A DNA stretch of 64,000 nucleotides from Planctomycetota bacterium (GCA_016716265.1 JADJWQ010000001.1:868001-932000); one strand, 5' to 3'; shown: positions 33,437 to 42,797, counted from the first letter of the stretch. Numbers and translations are program-made. Notes: a model not told the origin generated them from the letters alone.

Positions 33437-34803
33437 GGCGGACCCTCCGCGACGCCGTGGTGGAGCTCGGCGCCGGGCCCGCTGTCGACGAACAGCCGCC
33501 CGCCCGCGCCGGTCGCCGCGGCGTGCTCGTCCGCGATGCGCCGCGCCGTGGTGAGCCCGCGGCTGTCGACCAGCAGGCACACCGTCCCGCCGCTGCCCCC
33601 ACCGGTGATCCGGGCACCGAACACGCCTCGCACGGGGCCGGCCGCACACGCGCGCTCGACGAGCGCGTCGGTCGCGTCACTGCCGAGCCCGCAGCTCCCG
33701 TAGCCGCGGTGCGAGGCGAGCAGCAGCTCGCCCGCGCGCGCCGCGACGCCCGGCTCGGCGAGCCGCGGCAACAGCTCGGCGAACTCGGCGACCCGCGCGT
33801 GCTCCTCGAGGCCGTGCGCCGCGGCAGCGCGCACCGGGTAGCTGCGCTCGGACCGCACGCGTGCGACGCGGTCGGCGATCCCGCCGTAGCGCGCGAGGAA
33901 CTCGGCGCCGCGCATGCGCTCGGGCAAGCGCTCGCGCAGCCGCTCGAAGGCATCGCGAGGCACGTTCGCGAGGTAGCCGCCCGGCGGCGGTCCCGCGAGC
34001 GACTCGAGGATCCGCAGGCCCATGAACGCCGCCGCGCGCGCATCGCCGTACGGATCGCCGGCCACCGCGTGGCGCACGCCGGAGTCGATGCCCACGCACC
34101 AAAAGCCCGGCGGCAGCGCGTGTGCGCCGAGCAGCGTCGCCGGCTGGCAGAGCAGATCGAGCAGCGCACCGGCACGCCCGCAGGCCGAGGTCACCTGGTC
34201 CATCGCGCCGCACGGCGCCCCGGCGACCTCGTTCTCGGCGCGCTGGCAGGCCAGCGCGAGGCGCAGCGGCTCGACCGCCACGCCGGCGAACCCGGCGAAC
34301 GCCGTCGCCGCCGCGACCTCGACGGCGGCCGACGAGCTGACGCCGGCGCCCTCGGGAACGTCTGAGCACAGCGCGACGCCGAGGCCGCCCGCCGGCAGCG
34401 CGCAGCCCTCGGCGGCGAGCGCCGCGATCGGCCCGAGCACGTAGGCCGGCCAGCGATCCGCGCTGGTCCCGGCGAGCAGCTCGCGGCACGCCGGCAGCCC
34501 CGCCGCGGCCGCCTCGGCGAAGGCGCCCGCGTCGAGTTCGACGAGCTCGGCGCGCCCCGCACTCCGCACGCGGAGCCGGCGGTCGTGCCGCGGCCCGACC
34601 GCGACCCACGCCGATTCGCGCAGCGGCAGCTCGAGCACGCGCGCACCCGAGTAGTCAGCGATCCCCCCCAGCACGTCGAGCCGCCCCGGCGCCCGCGCGA
34701 CGCGTGGCGCCACCGGACCCGGCTCGAACAGCTCGCCGTCGCGCAGCAAGCGCGCCAGCCCCGGCGGCAGGGGAGCAGTGACGGGAGCGTGCGGATCGGC
34801 CAT
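33433..34803 (-). CDS. GHMP sugar kinase, galactokinase/L-arabinokinase family
   Basis: This 456-residue kinase makes sugar 1-phosphate from ATP. GHMP motif 1 is RAPGRLDVLGGIADYSG (about 38-54), motif 2 is PEGAGVSSSAAVEVA, and motif 3 is ARITGGGSGGTV. The base Asp is in GAMDQVTSACG. Classical galactokinase has GEHTDY in motif 1; GGIADYSG, the following VSSSAAVEVA, APCGAMDQ and IDSGVRH strings instead match what I recall of plant L-arabinokinase. The sugar could therefore be L-arabinose or galactose. It overlaps galT by 4 bases, and the GH51/GH127 arabinan enzymes are in the same window. Confidence 0.85.
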   Translation of the reverse strand: MADPHAPVTAPLPPGLARLLRDGELFEPGPVAPRVARAPGRLDVLGGIADYSGARVLELPLRESAWVAVGPRHDRRLRVRSAGRAELVELDAGAFAEAAAAGLPACRELLAGTSADRWPAYVLGPIAALAAEGCALPAGGLGVALCSDVPEGAGVSSSAAVEVAAATAFAGFAGVAVEPLRLALACQRAENEVAGAPCGAMDQVTSACGRAGALLDLLCQPATLLGAHALPPGFWCVGIDSGVRHAVAGDPYGDARAAAFMGLRILESLAGPPPGGYLANVPRDAFERLRERLPERMRGAEFLARYGGIADRVARVRSERSYPVRAAAAHGLEEHARVAEFAELLPRLAEPGVAARAGELLLASHRGYGSCGLGSDATDALVERACAAGPVRGVFGARITGGGSGGTVCLLVDSRGLTTARRIADEHAAATGAGGRLFVDSGPGAELHHGVAEGPP

Positions 34804-34956
34804 CGTCGCGCGCCAGCGGACGCCAGGACGGCGCGATCTTCAAGAGCTCGCCCTCCGCCCGGTCTCCGGCAGTGGAACGCTGCGGAGCCGCGGCCTAACG
34901 TAGCCGGGCTGTGCCCGGGCCAGGGAGTTCCCCTAGGAGGGCCGCCTGCTGAAGCC

Positions 34957-37752
34957 ATGACCGACGTCGACTTCGACCTGCTCCGCCGGATCGACCGCCG
35001 CGCCCTCGCCCAGATGGTCGCGATGATCTGGCGCGCGAACCACCGTGACGACGCCACCGAGGGCGACCCGAAGGTCGGTGGCCACCCGGCGGCCTGCGCG
35101 TCGTGCCTCGAGATCCACGCGGCGCTCCACTTCGTCGCCAAGGGCCCGGCCGACTTCTTCTGCTCGAAGCCGCACGCGGCGCCGATGGACCACGCGCTGC
35201 TGCACCTGCTCGGGCTGAACCGCCACCGCGACGGCCGCTGGTTCGACGACGCCGAGTCCGAGGCCGTGATGGATCGGCTGCGCTCGTTCCCGCACGACGG
35301 TGCGCCGGTGTTCCAGAGCTACCACTCGGAGCTGGACCCGGACAACTGGCGCACGCTGCCGTCGGGGACGGTCGGCATCCCGCCGGTCAACTCGGTCTAC
35401 CTCGCGCTCGCCTACCGCTACGCGCGGCAGCACGGCTGGAGCGAGCTCGAGCAGCCGCATTTCTGGTCGATGATGGGCGACAGCGAGTTCCGCGAGGGCT
35501 CGTTGATGGAGGTGATGCCCGAGGCCGCCGAGCGCGAGCTGGCCAACGTCACCTGGATCGTCGACTACAACCGGCAGAGCCTCGACGGCACGCGGACGCC
35601 GAACGCGCGCGGCCTGGAGGGCACCGACGCCGACCGCATCGAACGCACCGCGCGCGCCAATGGCTGGCAGGTGATCAACCTGCGCCACGGCGGCTTCCGC
35701 GAGTCGGTGTTCGCACGCGAGGGCGGCGCCGCGCTGCGGAAGGTGTTCGAGAGCGGGCTGACCGACTTCCGCTTCCAGACGCTCCTGTGGAAGGCGACCG
35801 CGGACAGCGCGAGGTCGACGCTGTTCGAGCTCGCGCCCGAGGCGACGAGCCTGATCAGCAGCCTGAGCGATACCGACATCACGCGGCTGTTCCGGGACGT
35901 CGGCGGCCACGATCTCGAGAAGCTCGTGCAGGCCTACGACCAGAGCCGGCGTGACGAGCGGCCGACGTTGATCATCGCGCACACCGTCAAGGGTCGCGGA
36001 CTGCGCTGCGAGGCGGCGACCGGCAACCACTCGGCGATCCCCGAGCGCGACGAGGTCGAGGAGCTGCTCGCCGAACACGGGCTGACGCTCGACCGGCCGT
36101 TCGCACGGTTCGCACCGGAGTCGCCCGAGGGCCGGTTCCTGGCCCGCCGCGGCGGTGAGCTCCGCGCGGGCATCGAGGCGCTCGGCGCGGCTCGCGAGCG
36201 GAACCTGCAGCGCGTCGACGATGCGATCGCCGCGGTCGACGGTCTTCCGGAGACCCTCGACATCAATCTGAAGCTCGCGCCGCTCGCCCACACACAGTGG
36301 ATGTGGGGCCAGCTCGCCGCGAAGCTCGTGCGCATCGGCGTCTACGACGAGTTGCAGCGGGCCGGACGGCCCGCGGGCCGGGAGCTCGACAGCGACGAGC
36401 GGCGCTGGAACGCGATCGCCGACCTGCTGCTGACGATGGCACCGGACGTCGGCACGTCGACGAACATCAACCCGGCGATGGACGAGAAGGTGTTCGGCCC
36501 CGGCTTCGAGAAGGACTGGGAAGCGGTCCTCGAGGTGCGCGAGCGGCTGCGGCCGAAGGTCGCGCCGACCGACGAGGCGTGGAGCCGCCACATCCGCTTC
36601 GAGATCGCCGAGGCCAACTGCATGTCGGCCGCCGGCTCGTTCGGCAAGCTCGGCGACTTCTGCGGCGTGCCGCTGCTGCCGCTGATGACGGTCTACGACT
36701 TCTTCATCAAGCGCGCCCTCGACCAGCTCTATTACGACCTCTATTGGGGCTCGAGCTTCATCCTGCTCGGCACGCCGTCGGGCGTGACGCTCGCCCCCGA
36801 GGGTGCGCAGCACAGCTGGAAGTCCGACATCCAGATGCCGAACCTGATCACCTGGGAGCCCTCCTTCGCGATCGAGCTCGACTGGATCTTCAGCGACGCG
36901 GTCCGGCGGCACTTCACGGGCGACAACGACGGCCGGAGCGGCGTGCTGATCCGCGCGGTCACCCGCGCATTGCGCCAGCGTACGCTGTTCGACCACCTGC
37001 GGCGGCAGGCGCGATTCAAGCGCGACCTGCCCGCAGGTGCGATGCTGGCGCCCGGGCACGCGGGCGGCGGGCTGCCACAGGACGAGGTGCCGGCACTGAG
37101 CGACGAGGAGATCCTCACCGCGGTGCGCGCCGACGTGTTGAAGGGCGGCTACCGGATCGTCGACTACCGTGGCTACAAGGGCTACGAGCCGGGCGAGAAC
37201 GTGGTGACGATCGTCACGATGGGCGCGCTGGCCCAGGAGGCGCTCGAGGCGAGCGACCGCCTGCTGGAGCGCGGCATCTACGCCGACGTGATCATCGCGT
37301 CGTCGCCAGAGCTCCTGTGCGGGATCCTCGGCGAGCGCGACGGCCACGCGCATCTGCGCAAGGGCCTCGGCGTCGACGGCCGGCTGCACCTGAAGCCCGT
37401 CGGCGAGGACGGGCTCGCGCCCCTCGACGCCATCGACCTCGCCGGCCGGCGCGTGCCGATCGTGTCGGTGCACGACGGCGAGCCCGGTCTGCTCGACAAC
37501 CTCGGCTCGATCGTCGGCACGCGGCAGCTCGCTCTGGCGACGCGCAAGTTCAGCAAGTCCGGCACGCCCGAGCACGTCTACCGCTACCACGGGCTCGACG
37601 CCGACTCGATCGTCGCCGCGTGCGGTCGCGCACTCGCGGAGACCGCGCTGGAGACCGTGCGGCTGTCGCCCGCCGCGCTCGAGCTGGTCCAGAGGCAGCA
37701 GTCCGCAGCGCCGGTCGCGTGGCCCGCGCTGTGGCCGGACCCGGTCCGGTGA
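34957..37752 (+). CDS. aceE: Pyruvate dehydrogenase E1 component, homodimeric AceE type
   Basis: This 931-residue protein has the same domain plan as AceE (887 residues in E. coli). It decarboxylates a 2-oxo acid, normally pyruvate, using thiamine diphosphate and passes the acyl group to E2. The ThDP motif runs from MGDSEFREGSLMEV to VDYNRQSLDG (about residues 180-210). The transketolase-like pyrimidine domain includes VGTSTNINPAMD and FEIAEANCMSAAGSFG, and the C-terminal domain includes FSKSGTPEHVYRYHGLD. The ATG at 34957 lies 16 bases after an AGGAGG, a long spacing. No E2 or E3 gene is next to it; a hairpin follows. Confidence 0.93.
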   Translation: MTDVDFDLLRRIDRRALAQMVAMIWRANHRDDATEGDPKVGGHPAACASCLEIHAALHFVAKGPADFFCSKPHAAPMDHALLHLLGLNRHRDGRWFDDAESEAVMDRLRSFPHDGAPVFQSYHSELDPDNWRTLPSGTVGIPPVNSVYLALAYRYARQHGWSELEQPHFWSMMGDSEFREGSLMEVMPEAAERELANVTWIVDYNRQSLDGTRTPNARGLEGTDADRIERTARANGWQVINLRHGGFRESVFAREGGAALRKVFESGLTDFRFQTLLWKATADSARSTLFELAPEATSLISSLSDTDITRLFRDVGGHDLEKLVQAYDQSRRDERPTLIIAHTVKGRGLRCEAATGNHSAIPERDEVEELLAEHGLTLDRPFARFAPESPEGRFLARRGGELRAGIEALGAARERNLQRVDDAIAAVDGLPETLDINLKLAPLAHTQWMWGQLAAKLVRIGVYDELQRAGRPAGRELDSDERRWNAIADLLLTMAPDVGTSTNINPAMDEKVFGPGFEKDWEAVLEVRERLRPKVAPTDEAWSRHIRFEIAEANCMSAAGSFGKLGDFCGVPLLPLMTVYDFFIKRALDQLYYDLYWGSSFILLGTPSGVTLAPEGAQHSWKSDIQMPNLITWEPSFAIELDWIFSDAVRRHFTGDNDGRSGVLIRAVTRALRQRTLFDHLRRQARFKRDLPAGAMLAPGHAGGGLPQDEVPALSDEEILTAVRADVLKGGYRIVDYRGYKGYEPGENVVTIVTMGALAQEALEASDRLLERGIYADVIIASSPELLCGILGERDGHAHLRKGLGVDGRLHLKPVGEDGLAPLDAIDLAGRRVPIVSVHDGEPGLLDNLGSIVGTRQLALATRKFSKSGTPEHVYRYHGLDADSIVAACGRALAETALETVRLSPAALELVQRQQSAAPVAWPALWPDPVR

Positions 37753-37770
37753 GCCGGACTCGGGAGGAAC

Positions 37771-37789
37771 CGACGCGGATTCCGCGTCG
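37771..37789 (+). terminator. Hairpin after aceE
   Basis: Perfect 8-bp stem CGACGCGG / CCGCGTCG with a 3-base loop, 18 bases after the stop codon. No T-tract follows. Confidence 0.45.
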
Positions 37790-37844
37790 CGGATCGGTAT
37801 GAAGGGGATGGCGGCCGCCGGCACCGGCGGGCCGCAGCGATCCG

Positions 37845-38978
37845 ATGAGCTACTCGAACCCGACGCCGTACCGTCGCCCCTCGATGGCCCCGCTGATCCT
37901 CGCCGGAGCGGCATTCGCCGTGGTGGCGTGGCTCGCGTGGGACCGCCTGGGCCCGCAGCAGGTCCACACCGATGCCACGCCGCGCGCGATCGAGCCGCGC
38001 GGTGAGCTCGCCGACTTCGAGAAGGCGACCATCCGCATCTACGAGGAGAACACGCCGTCCGTCGTGTTCATCGTCAGCCGGGCGCAACTCGGCTGGCAGG
38101 TGTCGGAGGGCGCCGGCACGGGCTTCGTCTGGGACGACCGCGGCTACGTCGTCACCAACTTCCACGTCGTCAAGGACGTCGTGCTCGCGCACCAGGACCG
38201 CGTCTCGGTGCGCTTCCAGGGCTTGCGCGAGCTCGATGCGGTGATCGTCGGCATCGAGCCGACCGTCGACATCGCCGTCGTCAAGATCCTGCAGCCGCCG
38301 GACGCGCTGCGGCCGATCCCGCTCGGCACCAGCAAGGACCTGCGCGTCGGCCAGGCAGTGTTCGCGATCGGCAATCCGTTCGGCCTGACGCACACGCTGA
38401 CGACCGGTGTCGTCAGTGCGCTCGACCGGGTGATCGAGTCGCCGCTCGACACCCCGATCCAGGGCGTGATCCAGGTCGACGCCGCGATCAATCCCGGCAA
38501 CTCCGGCGGTCCATTGCTCGACAGCGCCGGCCGGCTGATCGGCATGAACACCGCGATCGTGTCCCCGTCCGGCGCCAATGCGGGCATCGGCTTCGCGGTG
38601 CCCGTCGACACGATCAATCGCGTCGTACCGCGCCTGATCCAGGGCGACCCGGGCCGCCGGCCGGCGATGGGCTTCGAGTCGTCGCGCTACCCGATCACGC
38701 TCGCCAACAAGCAGCGCCACCCGGTCGTCTCCACCGTGCAGCCGGACACCGGCGCCGCGGAAGCCGGCCTCCGCGGCACGTCCGGCGACCGGCTCGGCGA
38801 CATCCTGCTGTCGATCGACGGTGTCAACGTGCAGAGCATCGAGGACGTGCGTGCGATCCTCGACCAGCACGAGGTCGGCGACACGGTGGCGGTGCGCGTG
38901 CTGCGCCACCAGGGCGGCAACTCGTTCGAGGAAGTCGAGCTGAAGGTGCCGCTGAAGACCGAGCTGCAGCGGCGCTGA
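37845..38978 (+). CDS. HtrA/DegP-like serine protease with PDZ domain
   Basis: This 377-residue protein is membrane-anchored by one N-terminal segment (about 15-31) and faces the periplasm. The trypsin-like triad is intact: H107 in TNFHVV, D142 in VDIAVVK and S220 in NPGNSGGPL. A single PDZ domain follows (about 285-370: VQPDTGAAEAGLRG, GDILLSIDGVNV). This is the DegS-like layout with one PDZ. It would degrade or sense misfolded envelope proteins. A strong hairpin lies 31 bases after the stop. Confidence 0.93.
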   Translation: MSYSNPTPYRRPSMAPLILAGAAFAVVAWLAWDRLGPQQVHTDATPRAIEPRGELADFEKATIRIYEENTPSVVFIVSRAQLGWQVSEGAGTGFVWDDRGYVVTNFHVVKDVVLAHQDRVSVRFQGLRELDAVIVGIEPTVDIAVVKILQPPDALRPIPLGTSKDLRVGQAVFAIGNPFGLTHTLTTGVVSALDRVIESPLDTPIQGVIQVDAAINPGNSGGPLLDSAGRLIGMNTAIVSPSGANAGIGFAVPVDTINRVVPRLIQGDPGRRPAMGFESSRYPITLANKQRHPVVSTVQPDTGAAEAGLRGTSGDRLGDILLSIDGVNVQSIEDVRAILDQHEVGDTVAVRVLRHQGGNSFEEVELKVPLKTELQRR

Positions 38979-39009
38979 GGGCCGGCGCGAAAGCCACGCG
39001 ACCGGGCCG

Positions 39010-39032
39010 CCCCGCGCGGTCACCGCGCGGGG
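39010..39032 (+). terminator. Perfect 10-bp hairpin after the protease gene
   Basis: CCCCGCGCGG / CCGCGCGGGG with loop TCA. Very stable, GC-only stem in the 139-bp gap before the next gene. Confidence 0.6.
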
Positions 39033-39117
39033 ACTACCGCGTGCGGCGTTCGGTCGGCTACGTTGCGCTCGGCGTGGCCCCCCGAAACCCGGGGCGCGCG
39101 CACGCGGAGATCGACGC

Positions 39118-40368
39118 ATGATGCGGAAGGGAACCGACGCGAGGCCCGGTCGAGCAGCGAGGCTCACCATCGCCGTCACGGCCACGGTGCTCGCCGGTTG
39201 CGCATCGCCCCGGCGGGAGCTCGAGCAGGTCGCGAAGGACTGGTGCCTGACGATCCGCGCCAGTCAGGTGATCCCTGTCTACCCGCTGTCGGAGGACATC
39301 CAACCGGGCGACGTGTTCCTGGTGCCGACGTCGATCCGGGACCAGGCAAGGGACTACAAGAGACGGGGCTTCCTGCCGCTCGACCAGCTCGTCACGCGGA
39401 TCGGCGACCTGCCGTACGCAGCCTTCTACGGCGATGCCTATTGGCAGGGCAGCTATGGCGCAGTCCCCCACGACCGCCCGCTCCCGGCCGTCGGCGCGGC
39501 ACCGTCCGTACGAGCGCCGCGCGCCGCGTTCCCGTCGTACACGTTCGAGGTCGACCGGAGCACCGGCCTGGAGATCGCGCTGCCGATCCACGGCGTGCCG
39601 GTCGGGCTCGGCATTCTCGGTGCGCGCCGCGCCCGCGGGTCCGTGACGATCCGCGATGCCTACACCTACGCGGTCGACGCCGAGAGCCTCGTCCGCCTGC
39701 TCCGCAGCTGGGCGGCGGCACCCGACGTCAGGTTCGAGCTCGCGAACGTCGCCGCGCAGACCGCGCGCCCGCTGTTCCTGCGCGTCGTGACGCGGGTGTT
39801 CCTCGCCGGTGGCGTCACGGTGTCGCTGACCAACCTGGATGCGATCGGCGCCGGTATCGACGCCGCAGCCGCTCCCGAGCTCGAGCTGCTCGACCTCGCC
39901 GTGCAGTCACCCGAGCAGATCGACGCCGCCGTCGACGCCTATCGCAAGGCGCTCGGCGCGCTCGCCGACGCCACGCCGGGCGCCGCGTTCCGCATCAGCC
40001 AGGCCAGCCGCCGGACCGTGACGCTCGACGAGGAATTCGATCGCCCGCTGGTGATCGGCTACCTCGGCTTCGACGTCCTGGTGTCGGACGACGGGCGGCT
40101 GAGCGCGCCGATCCCGAGCTTCGCCGCGCTGTCCGGCGACGAGAGCGTGTTGAAGCTGCTGCGCTTCGTGGTCGCGTCGGCGCCGGACCGGAACACCGAG
40201 CTGATCGACGCGTGGCTCGACGCGGACCGGGCGAATCTCGCGCGCCTCGCCGAGTACCTGGGCGGCATGGGTCACGCCGAGCTCGATCCCTCCGACCTGC
40301 TCGAGGGCGAGGAGTATGCGGCCCTGCGCGCCGCGGTCGTCGCCCGTTTCGACCTCGCTGTGCACTGA
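39118..40368 (+). CDS. Lipoprotein of unknown function
   Basis: This 416-residue protein has a lipoprotein signal (LTIAVTATVLAGC, lipidated Cys at 28). The start is ATG at 39118, or the ATG right after it. The mature protein shows no family I recognise. It has an N-terminal segment with RASQVIPVYPLSEDIQPGDV, several alternating beta stretches in the middle and a helical C-terminus with LLEGEEYAALRAAVVARFD. The phrase IQPGDVFLVP could indicate a surface or transport accessory protein, but no function can be given. A 67-codon gene follows after 12 bases and is probably co-transcribed. Confidence 0.8.
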   Translation: MMRKGTDARPGRAARLTIAVTATVLAGCASPRRELEQVAKDWCLTIRASQVIPVYPLSEDIQPGDVFLVPTSIRDQARDYKRRGFLPLDQLVTRIGDLPYAAFYGDAYWQGSYGAVPHDRPLPAVGAAPSVRAPRAAFPSYTFEVDRSTGLEIALPIHGVPVGLGILGARRARGSVTIRDAYTYAVDAESLVRLLRSWAAAPDVRFELANVAAQTARPLFLRVVTRVFLAGGVTVSLTNLDAIGAGIDAAAAPELELLDLAVQSPEQIDAAVDAYRKALGALADATPGAAFRISQASRRTVTLDEEFDRPLVIGYLGFDVLVSDDGRLSAPIPSFAALSGDESVLKLLRFVVASAPDRNTELIDAWLDADRANLARLAEYLGGMGHAELDPSDLLEGEEYAALRAAVVARFDLAVH

Positions 40369-40380
40369 CGGAGATCCCGC

Positions 40381-40584
40381 ATGCCGACGTTTCCGAGCCC
40401 GAAGAAGGACGTCACCCGCGCGCGGGTCCCGACCGTCGTCAAGGGGATGCTCCGCAATCCCCTGGTCGGAGACGTCGACTGCATCGAGCAGCTCGACCAC
40501 AACTACACCGTGAACCCCCGCCGCCGGATCCCGCCGCCGCCCGTCGCCGCGCCATCACCCCGACGGAAGAAGAAGTCGAGCTGA
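40381..40584 (+). CDS. Small basic protein of unknown function
   Basis: This 67-residue protein has a GGAG ribosome binding site about 7 bases before its ATG, and it starts 12 bases after the lipoprotein gene. It has no signal peptide. The N-terminal half (KKDVTRARVPTVVKGMLRNP) is moderately conserved-looking. The C-terminus is a Pro/Arg/Lys-rich tail (RRRIPPPPVAAPSPRRKKK) that may bind nucleic acid or acidic protein. It ends at a perfect palindromic hairpin. Confidence 0.6.
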   Translation: MPTFPSPKKDVTRARVPTVVKGMLRNPLVGDVDCIEQLDHNYTVNPRRRIPPPPVAAPSPRRKKKSS

Positions 40585-40593
40585 GCCTCCCGC

Positions 40594-40617
40594 GACGTCC
40601 GCGTCGACGCGGACGTC
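40594..40617. terminator. Perfect palindromic hairpin between convergent genes
   Basis: GACGTCCGCG / CGCGGACGTC with loop TCGA, 9 bases after one stop codon and overlapping the first bases of the hutI stop on the other strand. It could serve as a terminator in both directions. Confidence 0.6.
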
Positions 40618-41881
40618 AGTGGTGGACCTCGCCGCCGGCGCAGGTGAACGCGACCGGATTGCCGCCGAACGCGTAGCCGAGCGCGCGCCACGACGGCAGG
40701 TCGAGCGCGACGAGGTCGGCGCGCTTGCCCGGGTGCAGCGTGCCGATCTCGGCGTCGAGGCGCAGCGAGGCCGCCGGGTTGATCGTGATCGCCGCGATGC
40801 ACTCCTCGGGCGTCATGTGCAGCAGCACGCAGGCGAGCGTGACGATCAGCGGGAGCGATTGTGTGTAGCAGGTGCCCGGATTGAAGTCGGTCGACAGCGC
40901 GACCGCGGCGCCGGCCTCGAGCAGGCGCCGGGCCGGAGCGTGCTTCGGCTTGCCGAGGTAGAAGCTGGTGCCGGGCAGCAGGACCGCCGTCGTGTCGGAG
41001 CCGGCGAGCGCCGCGACGCCCGCGTCGGAGACCTGCGGCAGGTGGTCGGCCGACTCGGCACCGAGCTCGACCGCCAGCTCCGCACCGCCCATCGGCTCGA
41101 TCTCGTCCGCATGCACCCGCAGTCCGAGGCCACGGGAGCGCGCCGCCGTGAGGATGCGGCGGCTGCGCGCGAGGTCGAACACCTTCGGCTCCGCGAACAC
41201 GTCGCAGGCCTCGCACAGCCCGTCGACCGCCGGCAGCATCTCGTCGACCACGAGCGCGACGTAGTCGTCCTGCCGGCCGCCGCGATACTCCTCCGGCACC
41301 TCGTGCGCGCCGAGGAACGTACGCCGGACGCGCACCGGATGCCCCGCCGCCGCGCGCGTCAACGCGCGCAGGCTCTTGACCTCGTCGGCGGTCGACAAGC
41401 CGTAGCCGCTCTTGCCCTCGATCGTCGTGGTGCCGTGCCGCAGGAAGCCGTCGAGATGGGCACGGGTCTGCACGGTCAATGCGTCCTCGCTCGCCGCGCG
41501 CACGGCGCGCACCGAGCTGAGGATGCCGCCGCCCTGCGCGGCGATCGCCATGTAGTCGGCACCCTGACAACGCAGGTGGAACTCGCCCTCGCGCGTCGCC
41601 GCGAACACCGGATGGGTGTGGCAGTCGACGAGGCCCGGCAGGACGACACGACCGCCGACGTCGATCTCGTCCGTCGCCGCGAAGCGACGGCCGAGCTCGT
41701 CGGTCGTGCCGGTCGCGACGATCCGTCCACCGCGCACCGCGACGGCGCCATCCGTGATCACGCCGAGCCGCTGCATCGCGGCGCCGCGCCGCGCGCCGGT
41801 CGGCGGCCCGTCGGCCAGCGTGACGAGCTCGCCACAATGGACGAACAGCCGATCCACCGGCGCCGCGGTCGCGTGTCCCAT
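40616..41881 (-). CDS. hutI: Imidazolonepropionase
   Basis: This 421-residue amidohydrolase catalyses the third step of histidine degradation, opening imidazolone-5-propionate to N-formimino-glutamate. Metal and substrate motifs are visible: VDCHTHPVF (about 75), EGKSGYGLS (about 150), VHADEIEPMGG, and STDFNPGTCYTQSLP (about 325), which is characteristic of HutI. The ATG at 41881 gives the usual length. No other hut gene (hutH, hutU, hutG) is in the window, so the pathway is probably spread over the genome. Confidence 0.95.
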   Translation of the reverse strand: MGHATAAPVDRLFVHCGELVTLADGPPTGARRGAAMQRLGVITDGAVAVRGGRIVATGTTDELGRRFAATDEIDVGGRVVLPGLVDCHTHPVFAATREGEFHLRCQGADYMAIAAQGGGILSSVRAVRAASEDALTVQTRAHLDGFLRHGTTTIEGKSGYGLSTADEVKSLRALTRAAAGHPVRVRRTFLGAHEVPEEYRGGRQDDYVALVVDEMLPAVDGLCEACDVFAEPKVFDLARSRRILTAARSRGLGLRVHADEIEPMGGAELAVELGAESADHLPQVSDAGVAALAGSDTTAVLLPGTSFYLGKPKHAPARRLLEAGAAVALSTDFNPGTCYTQSLPLIVTLACVLLHMTPEECIAAITINPAASLRLDAEIGTLHPGKRADLVALDLPSWRALGYAFGGNPVAFTCAGGEVHH

Positions 41882-41927
41882 GCCCGGATGTTCGCGCCCG
41901 GGCAGCCCGCGATCCACTCCGGCCCGC

Positions 41928-42797
41928 TCACGCGGCGATGCCGGCCTGCGCGAACGTGATCGTCAGCTTGTCCAGGATGCGGCGCCGCGCGCGGAACACA
42001 ACCATCTTCAGCGCCTCCGGACGGATGCCGAGCACCTGTGCGAGCTCGGCGTAACGCATGCCGCGGACCTCGACCATCTGCAGCACGAAGCGCTCGCGCT
42101 CGGTGAGCTCGTGGTAGGCGCGCAGGTAGCAGCCGAGCAGCAGCCCGAGGGCCTGCAGCGCGCGGCGACACTCCTCGGTCTGCTCGACGGTCTCGCTCGG
42201 CTCCTTCGCGGAGCGGTCGCGCTCGCAGGTCAGCAGCTCGACCGGGCGCAGCTGCACGTCGGGGCCGCTCCGCGCGCGGCGGAGCTTCCGGCGGATGGCG
42301 TTGTCGACGATCGTCGACGACCAGGCGCGGAAGGCGCCGGGACGCGACGCATCGAAGCGATCGGGGTAGCGATAGACGTTGACGAGCGCGTCCTGCAGCA
42401 GCTCGGCTGGGTCGAACGGCAGGCCGAGCTGCCTCGTCCGCACACCGACGCGGCGCTGCAACGCCGGACCCACCAGCTCCACGAGTGCATCGAAGACCTC
42501 GGCCGATCCCGTGCGCCGGAACAGGTCCATCAGCAGCGTGCCGAGCGCGTCGACGTCGTCGGCCGCCACCTGGGCTCCGAAGCGGGCGTCGGGGAGCGGC
42601 TCCCCGAATCCGAGCAGCATCGCGCGGGCCCGCTCGACCGCGCGCAGGCCGACGGCGCCGAGGCCGGTCGCGCGGACCGCGCTCGGAGGGACGGCGAGCG
42701 CCTCGGGGGCGACGGACCGGCGGCACCGCGCGCCGGCGCCCGGCGGGGGCGCGAGGGTCACGGCAGGGGCCCGGGCGGCATCGTGCGAGATGGCCAT
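41928..42797 (-). CDS. ECF-type sigma factor with N-terminal extension
   Basis: This 289-residue protein has sigma2 around DPAELLQDALVNVYRYPDRF and AWSSTIVDNAIRRKL (about residues 125-175) and sigma4 around LTERERFVLQMVEVRGMRYA (about 230-280). The ~100 residues before sigma2 are Ala/Arg-rich at first and then helical, longer than normal for ECF factors. The start at 42797 is uncertain; an internal Met at about 42622 would remove most of the extension. The neighbour on one side is hutI, 46 bases after the stop; on the other side a GGDEF gene is divergent. No anti-sigma gene is adjacent. Confidence 0.85.
   Translation of the reverse strand: MAISHDAARAPAVTLAPPPGAGARCRRSVAPEALAVPPSAVRATGLGAVGLRAVERARAMLLGFGEPLPDARFGAQVAADDVDALGTLLMDLFRRTGSAEVFDALVELVGPALQRRVGVRTRQLGLPFDPAELLQDALVNVYRYPDRFDASRPGAFRAWSSTIVDNAIRRKLRRARSGPDVQLRPVELLTCERDRSAKEPSETVEQTEECRRALQALGLLLGCYLRAYHELTERERFVLQMVEVRGMRYAELAQVLGIRPEALKMVVFRARRRILDKLTITFAQAGIAA

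Noticed and set aside
34933..37914. A 993-codon minus-strand frame opposite aceE
   Set aside because: The plus-strand AceE has clear ThDP motifs; the antisense frame has no domain.
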